15,142 nt of DNA, taken from positions 1 to 15,142 of the forward strand of contig JAIKYM010000125.1 in NCBI GenBank assembly GCA_024683115.1, given 5' to 3'. Both the position numbers and the translations under genes were made by a program. How positions within the stretch are numbered: position 1 is the first letter of the stretch; every line of letters begins with the position of its first letter. A model generated the notes under the pieces. It did not search any database. It was not told the origin of the DNA and saw only the letters and a list, made by a program, of their open reading frames with translations. This DNA comes from Bacilli bacterium (GTDB taxonomy: Bacteria > Bacillota_I > Bacilli_A > RF39 > UBA660). Shown piece after piece: positions 1 through 6,368 of this stretch.

Positions 1-471
<471 letters not shown>

Positions 472-500
472 ATAAATTTTAAATTTGATGAAGCATTATC

Positions 501-529
501 TTGTTTTTAAAGAGCAAAATCGCTATAAT
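501..529 (+). promoter_or_regulatory. Candidate promoter between 23S and 5S rRNA
   Basis: A -35-like TTGTTT (501-506) and a perfect -10 TATAAT (524-529) are separated by exactly 17 bp. Transcription would begin near 536, about 15 nt before the 5S. The spacing and -10 are ideal, but AT-rich spacers produce such matches by chance and the 5S would normally be processed from the operon transcript. The rest of the 472-550 spacer shows no tRNA. Confidence 0.45.
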
Positions 530-550
530 ATAAATAGTAAAAAAAAGTTT

Positions 551-654
551 GTTTGTGACAATAGCCTAGTGGACACACCTCTTCCCATCCCGAACAGAGA
601 AGTTAAGCACTAGTACGCTGACAATAGTGTAAGCGAAGATAAGGAGTTGCAAGC
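551..654 (+). rRNA. 5S rRNA (short form, about 104 nt)
   Basis: The conserved 5S core is present: CCCATCCCGAAC at 584-595, then AGTTAAGC near 601-608. The ends are set by helix I: GTTTGTGAC (551-559) pairs along all nine positions, with wobbles, with GTTGCAAGC (646-654). The gene is shorter than the usual 115-120 nt. By alignment with E. coli from memory, about 12 nt of helix IV are missing; what remains near 622-636 is a minimal stem with a GUAA loop. Short 5S rRNAs (104-113 nt) are known from Mollicutes. The gene follows 23S in the usual order. Confidence 0.93.
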
Positions 655-676
655 ATTTTTTTTTGTCTTTTTTTTT
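646..676 (+). terminator. rRNA operon terminator built on 5S helix I
   Basis: Two runs of nine T (656-664 and 668-676) separated by GTC begin one base after the 3' strand of 5S helix I. No other hairpin lies between the 5S and the T runs, so the 5S closing helix itself may act as the terminator stem. Confidence 0.6.
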
Positions 677-678
677 AG

Positions 679-696
679 TATAATATAATTGGTGAT
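679..696 (+). promoter_or_regulatory. -10 boxes and GGTGAT RBS of the DUF2752 gene
   Basis: Two overlapping TATAAT boxes (679-684, 684-689) are followed by GGTGAT (691-696) and, after 4 nt, the start codon at 701. No good -35 is seen; TTGTCT at 663-668 is at a poor spacing. If the first box is used, the mRNA would begin almost at the ribosome site. Part of this gene's transcription could also be read-through from the rRNA operon. Confidence 0.5.
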
Positions 697-700
697 ATAT

Positions 701-1036
701 ATGAAGATTAGGAAGTATTCTTATTTATTTATAGGATTTATTGCTATTCTTTTTTTTGTCTTATCATTTATATTTGAATATGAGTGTCCTTTTTATACTC
801 ACCTAGGTATTAAATGTCCAGCTTGTGGATCTAGACAAATGGTAGTTGATTTATTACATTTTAATATTATTCAAGCATTTTTAGATAATTCTTTGGTATT
901 TATACTTGGATTGTTAATATTTGCTTTCATAGTTTTTAAAATAGTGTTTAAAAAGGATATTAGAATATACCCAGCATATTATTTCATACTGATTGCTTCA
1001 ATCGTTGTTTTTACCATACTTAGAAATATATTTTAA
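701..1036 (+). CDS. DUF2752 family small membrane protein
   Basis: A 111-aa membrane protein of unknown function. Three hydrophobic segments are visible, at about residues 7-25, 64-83 and 90-108. Between the first two lies the DUF2752 signature: Cys29-Pro, then G-x-x-C39-P-x-C42-G-S-R, followed by an amphipathic stretch. Three conserved cysteines in a short loop could bind a metal or form disulfides, but no activity is established for the family. The ATG at 701 is chosen because GGTGAT sits 4 nt upstream; a TTG four codons earlier (689) overlaps the -10 box and is unlikely. It stands alone between the rRNA operon and the t6A cluster. No clear terminator follows: 1037-1086 holds only AT-rich DNA and the next promoter. 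Confidence 0.85.
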   Translation: MKIRKYSYLFIGFIAILFFVLSFIFEYECPFYTHLGIKCPACGSRQMVVDLLHFNIIQAFLDNSLVFILGLLIFAFIVFKIVFKKDIRIYPAYYFILIASIVVFTILRNIF

Positions 1037-1062
1037 AATTTCTGTAAATTATTAAATAATTA

Positions 1063-1104
1063 TTGCTATATTCAAAATTTAATTGCTATAATTATCATGG
1101 TGAT
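1063..1104 (+). promoter_or_regulatory. tsaE promoter and RBS, with duplicated -10 motif
   Basis: The extended -10 TGCTATAAT (1084-1092) lies 17 nt before the start codon. GGTGAT (1099-1104) is the ribosome site. TTGCTA at 1063-1068 gives a -35 at 18 bp. The same 9-mer ATTGCTATA occurs at 1062-1070 and 1082-1090, so the upstream copy (TGC + TATATT) could also be a second extended -10. Confidence 0.65.
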
Positions 1105-1109
1105 ACAAT

Positions 1110-1562
1110 ATGGATTATAAGTTCACATCAAGATGTGAAGAAGACACAATGGAATTAGCTGAAAATATTGAATCAGAAAAATTTCCAGGAATGGTTATTT
1201 GTTTAAATGGTGATCTTGGATCAGGTAAAACTTTATTTGTTAAGGGATTTGCAAGTTCTCTAGGATTAACTGAAAATATTACTAGTCCTACATTTAACAT
1301 AGTTAAAGAGTATGACGGTGGTGAAATGAAATTAAATCATATGGATGTATATAGAATTGATGATACAGACCAAACAATTGATTTCGAAGATTATTTCAAT
1401 CAAGACGCTGTAACTATTATCGAATGGGCTGAGCTTATTCAAGATAAGTTACCAAGAGAAAGATTAGATATTACTATTAAAATTGTTAATGAGAATACTC
1501 GTGTATTTGTATTTAAACCATATGGTCAACAATACGAAGACATTTTAAATTCAGTATTATAA
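1110..1562 (+). CDS. tsaE: TsaE, t6A biosynthesis ATPase
   Basis: A 150-aa P-loop protein that partners TsaB and TsaD in making N6-threonylcarbamoyladenosine at position 37 of ANN-decoding tRNAs; its ATP hydrolysis resets the TsaBD complex in the cytoplasm. The Walker A motif GDLGSGKT is at residues 34-41. The family motif SPTF follows near 59-62, then a HMDVYR segment near 76 and an EWAE motif near 105, all typical of the family. The length is normal. The start ATG follows GGTGAT by 5 nt. In Bacillus the homologue is first in the operon with tsaB, rimI and tsaD. Here a terminator and an extra gene separate it from tsaB. Confidence 0.95.
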   Translation: MDYKFTSRCEEDTMELAENIESEKFPGMVICLNGDLGSGKTLFVKGFASSLGLTENITSPTFNIVKEYDGGEMKLNHMDVYRIDDTDQTIDFEDYFNQDAVTIIEWAELIQDKLPRERLDITIKIVNENTRVFVFKPYGQQYEDILNSVL

Positions 1563-1584
1563 ACACCTTATGGTGTTTTTTTAT
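1561..1584 (+). terminator. Intrinsic terminator after tsaE
   Basis: AAACACC (1561-1567) and GGTGTTT (1572-1578) form a perfect 7-bp stem with a TTAT loop, followed by a T run. The first stem base is inside the tsaE stop codon. Confidence 0.85.
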
Positions 1585-1607
1585 TGTATATTTATTTGTT
1601 AACAATC

Positions 1608-1648
1608 TTTTGTTTCTTTGTTAAATATGGTATCTTTTAGATAAGGAG
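1608..1648 (+). promoter_or_regulatory. Promoter and SD of the 76-aa gene
   Basis: An extended -10, TGG + TATCTT (1628-1636), lies 19 nt before the start. The -35 candidate TTTTGT (1608-1613) at 17 bp is weak. A strong AAGGAG site is at 1643-1648, unlike the GGTGAT sites of most neighbours. Confidence 0.5.
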
Positions 1649-1655
1649 ATAAAAG

Positions 1656-1886
1656 ATGGACGCAAATAGATGGTTATATTTAGAGAATTTAGATGATGGT
1701 GCACTTATAGCAGAGAGGGATGCAACAATAGCTGAAATTGATAGATATCATGAGGAATTAAACAGTCCTTACTTAAATTCTAGTAATAGAAGTGAAATTG
1801 AGAATTCGGATTTACCTTATGAAGAAGAAAAGCTTGCTGCTATAGAAGCACTTATAAGAGAAAGAGGACTAGATAGAACTAAATAA
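1656..1886 (+). CDS. Small acidic protein of unknown function (76 aa)
   Basis: Not recognised. It encodes a 76-aa soluble, acidic, mostly helical protein with no signal peptide or membrane segment. Two helix-prone parts (about 10-36 and 54-73) flank a Ser/Asn-rich linker with two Asn-Ser pairs. The second ends with a charged stretch containing ALIRERG. It is likely a real gene: it has an extended -10, a strong AAGGAG 7 nt before ATG and a perfect terminator right after the stop. It sits between tsaE and tsaB, where most Bacilli have none, as a separate transcription unit. A helical hairpin that binds another protein is possible, but nothing in the sequence names a partner. Confidence 0.7.
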   Translation: MDANRWLYLENLDDGALIAERDATIAEIDRYHEELNSPYLNSSNRSEIENSDLPYEEEKLAAIEALIRERGLDRTK

Positions 1887-1909
1887 AAGAGTATTATTAC
1901 TCTTTTTTT
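1885..1909 (+). terminator. Intrinsic terminator after the 76-aa gene
   Basis: AAAAGAGTA (1885-1893) pairs perfectly with TACTCTTTT (1898-1906) across a TTAT loop, and the T run continues to 1909. The stem starts inside the stop codon. Confidence 0.88.
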
Positions 1910-1914
1910 ATTAT

Positions 1915-1964
1915 TTGTTTAAATAATTATAAGTGTTATAATACTTATGTGAAAAAGGGATGAT
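1915..1964 (+). promoter_or_regulatory. Promoter and RBS of tsaB-rimI-tsaD
   Basis: -35 TTGTTT (1915-1920), 16-bp spacer, then extended -10 TGTTATAAT (1934-1942). The ribosome site AAGGGATGAT (1955-1964) lies 3 nt before ATG. The -10 to start distance is 25 nt. Confidence 0.75.
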
Positions 1965-1967
1965 TTT

Positions 1968-2570
1968 ATGTATTCATTGTTAATTGATACACATGATAAA
2001 GACTTACTTATTTGTTTATATAAAGATGATGAAGTATTAGATAAAGAGAATAGTACTACTGCAAATCATGCATCTATGTGTATGCCTTTAATTGATAGTA
2101 TATTGAATAGAAATGAATTAGATGTTCATATGTTAAATCAAATAATAGTTGTAATAGGTCCAGGTTCATTTACTGGTGTAAGAATAGGTGCAACTATTGG
2201 TAAGATGTTAGCTTATACTTTATCTATTCCTATCAAGACAATTACTTCATTAGATATGTATGCTATATCTAATACTAGTGATAATAATAAACTAGTTCTT
2301 ATTAGGGATTTAAAGGGTGCATACGGAGCTTTTTATACATCTGATAATCAAATGATAGATGAAGCATTTTATAAGTCAGATGATAGTTTAAATGATTATT
2401 TAAAAGATAAAGAAGAATATATAATTTCTAATGAAATAGACTTAGTTAAAGTTAAAGAATTTGTTAATAAACAAGAAGTTATTAACCCACATAAAGTAAA
2501 TCCTATATATATTAAAGAAATTGAGGTTACAAAAGATGGTAAGAGAAGCATTGAACCAAGATTTCAATAG
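1968..2570 (+). CDS. tsaB: TsaB, t6A biosynthesis scaffold
   Basis: A 200-aa protein of the ASKHA fold that dimerises with TsaD to form the threonylcarbamoyl-transferase complex. It has no catalytic site of its own. The N-terminal phosphate-1-like segment LLIDTHD (4-10) replaces the usual IDTS. The diagnostic block GPGSFTGVRIG is at 64-74, followed by a helix and TITSLD at 91-96. At 200 aa it is somewhat shorter than typical TsaB proteins (about 220-230), with a reduced C-terminal part. It is first in a three-gene operon: rimI starts 35 bp before its stop codon, and tsaD follows. Start and RBS are clear. Confidence 0.9.
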   Translation: MYSLLIDTHDKDLLICLYKDDEVLDKENSTTANHASMCMPLIDSILNRNELDVHMLNQIIVVIGPGSFTGVRIGATIGKMLAYTLSIPIKTITSLDMYAISNTSDNNKLVLIRDLKGAYGAFYTSDNQMIDEAFYKSDDSLNDYLKDKEEYIISNEIDLVKVKEFVNKQEVINPHKVNPIYIKEIEVTKDGKRSIEPRFQ

Positions 2571-2955
2571 AATAAATGAAATTGGATTGTTGATAAAAGA
2601 AAATTTTTCAACCGTTTATAAAATAGAAGAAGATTTAAAAAATGATTATGTTCATATTTATGTATATGAAGAAGATAATAAAGTATTAGGTTTTATACAA
2701 ATAGAAAATCATTTTGAAATAACTGATATTATCAACATTGCTGTAGATAAGGATTATCAAGGTAAGGGTATTGGTAAAAAGTTAATTCAATATGTTATAG
2801 ATAATACAGAAGCTGATAAATTAATGTTAGAAGTAAAAGCTAACAATGATTCTGCTATTAATCTATATAAAGCTATGGGCTTTAATCAAATACATATTAG
2901 ACCAAATTATTATGAAGGTAATATTGATGCCTTGATAATGGAAAGGAGTATCTAA
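2536..2955 (+). CDS. rimI: RimI-type N-acetyltransferase (GNAT)
   Basis: A 139-aa GNAT protein, most likely the N-terminal alanine acetyltransferase of ribosomal protein S18 or a related protein. The acetyl-CoA pyrophosphate-binding loop QGKGIGKK is at 75-82. The RimI C-terminal block, with LEV, a NDSA segment, LYKAMGF and R-P-N-YY, runs over about 98-126. The start at ATG 2536 is preferred: GAGG (2523-2526) lies upstream, whereas the TTG at 2521 has no RBS. It overlaps the end of tsaB by 35 bp and ends directly before the tsaD ATG, so translation is coupled. The order tsaB-rimI-tsaD is classical in Firmicutes. Substrate identity rests on context and family. Confidence 0.88.
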   Translation: MVREALNQDFNRINEIGLLIKENFSTVYKIEEDLKNDYVHIYVYEEDNKVLGFIQIENHFEITDIINIAVDKDYQGKGIGKKLIQYVIDNTEADKLMLEVKANNDSAINLYKAMGFNQIHIRPNYYEGNIDALIMERSI

Positions 2956-3963
2956 ATGAAAGATGTATATATTTTAGGAATTGAATCATCATGTGATGAA
3001 ACAAGTATGTCTATTATAAAAAATGGATGCGAAGAAGTAGCTACAACAGTATTAACTCAAATGGATACTCATGCAGAATATGGTGGAGTAGTACCTGAGA
3101 TTGCATCAAGAATGCATACTGAAAATATAACAATAGTATTAGAAGATTTATTAAAGAAATCAAATATGACAGTTGATCAAGTAGATGCTATAGCAGTTAC
3201 ATATGCTCCTGGTTTACTTGGGTCACTTCTTGTAGGTGTAGAAGCAGCTAAAGTATTATCTTTAGTTTATAATAAACCACTTATAGCTACACACCATATT
3301 GCTGGACATATTTATGCTAATAACTTAGTTAAACCAATTGAATTTCCTAGTTTAGCTTTAGTTGTATCAGGTGGTCACACAGAATTAGTTCTTATGGAAG
3401 CAGACTATGATTTTAAAGTATTAGGTGCAACTAAAGATGATGCAATTGGTGAAGTATATGATAAAGTTGCTAGAGTATTAGATCTTCCTTATCCAGGTGG
3501 ACCTAATGTTGAAAAGTATGCATTACAAGGTGAACATAAATATGATTTACCAATACCTATGAACAATAAAGATTTAGAGTTTTCTTACTCTGGTTTAAAG
3601 TCTGCAGTTATCAACATTAAACATAATGCAGAACAAAGAGGAGAAGAAATAAATAAATATGATTTAGCTAGATCATTCCAAGATGTAGCTGTAGATGAAC
3701 TAGTTAGAAAGACTAAACAAGCATTAGATGAACATCCTGAAGTTAAAGGTGTAATAGTTGCCGGTGGTGTATCTGCTAATTCATTCTTAAGACAAGAGAT
3801 GCAAAAGTTATGTGATGAAGAACACAAAGACTTATGTATTCCTCCAATGAAGTATTGTACTGACAATGCAGCTATGATAGCATGTGCTGCATATCCTAAA
3901 TATTTAAAAGGTGAATTTGCTGATTTATCTTTAGATGCAAAGAGTTCACTTGAATTATATTAG
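2956..3963 (+). CDS. tsaD: TsaD, tRNA N6-threonylcarbamoyltransferase
   Basis: A 335-aa catalytic subunit that moves threonylcarbamoyl from threonylcarbamoyl-AMP to A37 of tRNA. The N-terminal ASKHA motif GIESSCDET is at 8-16. The metal-binding histidines are in HHIAGH (113-118), with SGGHTEL at 138-144. An ATKDDAIGEVYDKVAR segment lies at 158-173, GGVSAN at 270-275 and the metal Asp in CTDNAAM at 301-307. All key residues and the normal length are kept. AAGGAG (2943-2948) precedes ATG 2956, which abuts the rimI stop with no gap. The TsaC/YwlC enzyme that makes the intermediate is not in this window. Confidence 0.97.
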   Translation: MKDVYILGIESSCDETSMSIIKNGCEEVATTVLTQMDTHAEYGGVVPEIASRMHTENITIVLEDLLKKSNMTVDQVDAIAVTYAPGLLGSLLVGVEAAKVLSLVYNKPLIATHHIAGHIYANNLVKPIEFPSLALVVSGGHTELVLMEADYDFKVLGATKDDAIGEVYDKVARVLDLPYPGGPNVEKYALQGEHKYDLPIPMNNKDLEFSYSGLKSAVINIKHNAEQRGEEINKYDLARSFQDVAVDELVRKTKQALDEHPEVKGVIVAGGVSANSFLRQEMQKLCDEEHKDLCIPPMKYCTDNAAMIACAAYPKYLKGEFADLSLDAKSSLELY

Positions 3964-3988
3964 AATAGTTGTAAACAACTATTCTTTT
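3962..3988 (+). terminator. Intrinsic terminator after tsaD
   Basis: A perfect long inverted repeat, 3962-3972 against 3975-3985, effectively a 9-10 bp stem with a TAAA loop, followed by TTTT. It begins inside the tsaD stop codon. Confidence 0.85.
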
Positions 3989-4010
3989 AATTTTTATAAA
4001 TATATTTTAA

Positions 4011-4039
4011 TGTTATAATTAATATAATAGGGAAGTGGT
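4011..4039 (+). promoter_or_regulatory. xfp promoter and RBS
   Basis: Extended -10 TGTTATAAT (4011-4019), with a second TATAAT at 4023-4028. No good -35 is seen (TTTTTA at 3991-3996). The ribosome site GGAAGTGGT (4031-4039) is followed by 4 nt and the GTG start. The whole block is nearly identical to the one before the histidine kinase gene at 10936-10965. Confidence 0.65.
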
Positions 4040-4043
4040 TAAT

Positions 4044-6341
4044 GTGGTAACAAGAACTGAAGTTGAACAATTAAATAAATACTTTAATTTAGTTAATTAT
4101 ATGTCAGTAGGACAATTGTATTTATTAGATAATCCTTTATTAAAAAGAAAACTAGAAATGAAAGATGTTAAGCCTAGATTAGTTGGTCACTGGGGAACTG
4201 TTCCTGGTCAAAACTTTATACTTATGCATTGTAATAGAGTTATAACTAAATATGACTTAGATATGATGTATATAATTGGACCTGGACATGGTGGAGAATC
4301 TGAAGTAACTAATGCTTATCTAGATGGAACATATCAAGAAGTATATGAAGGCTTTGAACAAAATGAAGAAGGCTTAAAACACTTATTTAAACAATTCTCA
4401 TTCCCAGGTGGAGTATCATCACATGTATCTCCTGAATGCCCTGGATCAATACATGAAGGTGGAGAATTAGGTTATTCACTTGTTCATTCATTTGGAGCAT
4501 GCTTAGACAATCCTAATTTAATTGTTACATGTGTTGTAGGTGATGGAGAAGCTGAAACTGGTCCACTTGCTACAGGATGGAATATTAATAAATTTATAAA
4601 TCCAGTAACAGATGGAGTAGTATTGCCTATCTTACATTTAAATGGATTTAAAATATCTAATCCAACTGTATTAGGTCGTATGACTCATCAAGATTTATAT
4701 GACTTATATCGTGGATATGGATGGGAACCTTATTTTGTTGAAGGTGATGATATTAACCAAATGAATGAAGACATGGCTAATATCATGGATAAAGTTATAA
4801 CCGAAATTAAAGTATTAAAGAATAAAGCACAAGAAACAGGTGTATATGAAAATTATAGATGGCCTATGATTATATTAAGAACACCTAAAGGATGGACTGG
4901 ACCTAAGAGTGCTGAAGGATCATTTAAAGCTCATCAAATACCTTTAGCAGTTGACGAAAAAAATGTTGAAAACTTAGAAGTTTTAGAAAAATGGTTAAAG
5001 TCATACAAACCAGAAGAACTATTTAATGAAGATGGTTCACCTAAAGAGGAATTATTAACGTTCTTACCTAAAGGTAATAGACGTATGAGTGCTAGACCCG
5101 AAGCTAATGGTGGAAAGATATTAAAAGAATTAGTATTACCTGATTTTAGAGATTATATGATTCAAGATAATCATGGAAAAGTAGAAGCATCTGATATGAT
5201 GGAATTAGGTAAATATCTAAGAGATGTTATTAAACTTAATGAAGTTAATAAGAACTTTAGAATCTTCGGACCTGATGAAGCTATGTCTAATAGATTAAAT
5301 CATGTATTTGAAGCAACTGATAGACAATGGTTATCTAGAATTAATGAAAATACAGATGAACATTTAGCTCCATATGGTAGAGTATTAGATTCATATCTAT
5401 CTGAACACTTTGGTGAAGGTGCATTAGAAGCATATTTATTAACTGGTAGACATGGTTTATTTGTATCATATGAAGCATTTGCTAGAGTAATAGATTCAAT
5501 GGTATCTCAATTTGGTAAATGGCTTAAAATGTGTTCTGAACTTGATTGGAGAGAAGACATAGCTGCATTAAATATAATTGTTACATCACATGTATGGCAA
5601 CAAGACCACAATGGATATACTCATCAAGAACCGGGATTTATTAATCATGTATTAAATAGAAAAAGAGATATGGTTGATGTTTATCTTCCATATGATGCTA
5701 ACTCATTAATTTATATTGTTGATAAATGTTTAAGAGATAAAAATAAAATAAATACTATAGTAGCTTCTAAACATCCAAGACTTCAATGGTTAGATACAGA
5801 AGAAACTATTAAACATTGTCAAAATGGATTAGGTATATTTGAATTTGCATCTGATGAGAATCCTGATATAGTATTAGGATGTGCTGGTGATACACCTACA
5901 CTTGAAGTATTAGCTGCCTCTAAGATGTTAAGAGAACATGGTATTAAGGTAAGAGTTGTCAATGTAGTAGATTTACTAAAATTAGAGAATATGTCTGAAG
6001 ATGGATACAACGATTTATTTACTACTGATAAACCTGTAATATTTAACTTCCATGGATATACAAATGTAATAGAAGAATTAATATATACTAGAGCTCATAG
6101 ATTTGATGTAATACATGGATATGAAGAAGAAGGAACTATTACTACTCCATTTGATATGAGAGTATTAAATAAGATAGATAGATTTAATCTTGTACTAGAT
6201 GCATTAAGATTAATTGATAATTACACAGATGATACTTTAAAACTTAAAGAGCATTGTGAAAAAGCATTAGAAGAACATAATGAAAAAATCTTAGCAGATG
6301 GTCAAGAGACTGATGAAGTATTAAACTTTAAATTCCAATAA
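4044..6341 (+). CDS. xfp: Phosphoketolase (Xfp)
   Basis: A 765-aa thiamine-diphosphate enzyme that splits xylulose-5-phosphate (and in some members fructose-6-phosphate) with phosphate into acetyl phosphate plus a triose or tetrose phosphate. Residue numbers count from the GTG. Visible family motifs are GHWGTVPGQN (48-57), GPGHGGE (79-85), FPGGVSSHVSPECPGS (120-135) and the TPP/Mg motif GDGEAETG (166-173) with N-G at 200-201. The C-terminal half has the QDHNG-T-HQEPG block. It is a little shorter than common members (about 790-825 aa). GTG 4044 is chosen because it sits 4 nt after GGAAGTGGT, as in the kinase gene; the GTG at 4035 lies inside that site. It is a single-gene unit and implies acetate/ATP yield from pentoses or hexoses via acetyl phosphate. 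Confidence 0.95.
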   Translation: MVTRTEVEQLNKYFNLVNYMSVGQLYLLDNPLLKRKLEMKDVKPRLVGHWGTVPGQNFILMHCNRVITKYDLDMMYIIGPGHGGESEVTNAYLDGTYQEVYEGFEQNEEGLKHLFKQFSFPGGVSSHVSPECPGSIHEGGELGYSLVHSFGACLDNPNLIVTCVVGDGEAETGPLATGWNINKFINPVTDGVVLPILHLNGFKISNPTVLGRMTHQDLYDLYRGYGWEPYFVEGDDINQMNEDMANIMDKVITEIKVLKNKAQETGVYENYRWPMIILRTPKGWTGPKSAEGSFKAHQIPLAVDEKNVENLEVLEKWLKSYKPEELFNEDGSPKEELLTFLPKGNRRMSARPEANGGKILKELVLPDFRDYMIQDNHGKVEASDMMELGKYLRDVIKLNEVNKNFRIFGPDEAMSNRLNHVFEATDRQWLSRINENTDEHLAPYGRVLDSYLSEHFGEGALEAYLLTGRHGLFVSYEAFARVIDSMVSQFGKWLKMCSELDWREDIAALNIIVTSHVWQQDHNGYTHQEPGFINHVLNRKRDMVDVYLPYDANSLIYIVDKCLRDKNKINTIVASKHPRLQWLDTEETIKHCQNGLGIFEFASDENPDIVLGCAGDTPTLEVLAASKMLREHGIKVRVVNVVDLLKLENMSEDGYNDLFTTDKPVIFNFHGYTNVIEELIYTRAHRFDVIHGYEEEGTITTPFDMRVLNKIDRFNLVLDALRLIDNYTDDTLKLKEHCEKALEEHNEKILADGQETDEVLNFKFQ

Positions 6342-6368
6342 AAAAATCACTTATTAAAGTGATTTTTT
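6341..6368. terminator. Bidirectional terminator between xfp and the minus-strand pair
   Basis: AAAAAATCACTT (6341-6352) and AAGTGATTTTTT (6357-6368) form a perfect stem with an ATTA loop, A-rich on one flank and T-rich on the other, so it works in both directions. It overlaps both stop codons. Confidence 0.9.

Noticed and set aside
472..550. A tRNA gene in the 23S-5S spacer
   Set aside because: The spacer is under 80 nt and has no cloverleaf or GGTTCGA-type loop.
3585..3866. Open frames on the opposite strand of tsaD, and likewise in tsaE (1115-1300), xfp (5819-6010), asnB (9423-9710), the kinase (12381-12587), and a plus-strand frame in the membrane gene (7180-7365)
   Set aside because: They are antisense shadows of well-supported genes, with no ribosome site or family resemblance.
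4035..4037. GTG at 4035 as the xfp start, adding three residues
   Set aside because: It lies inside the GGAAGTGGT ribosome site; GTG 4044 has the proper spacing and matches the kinase gene's layout.
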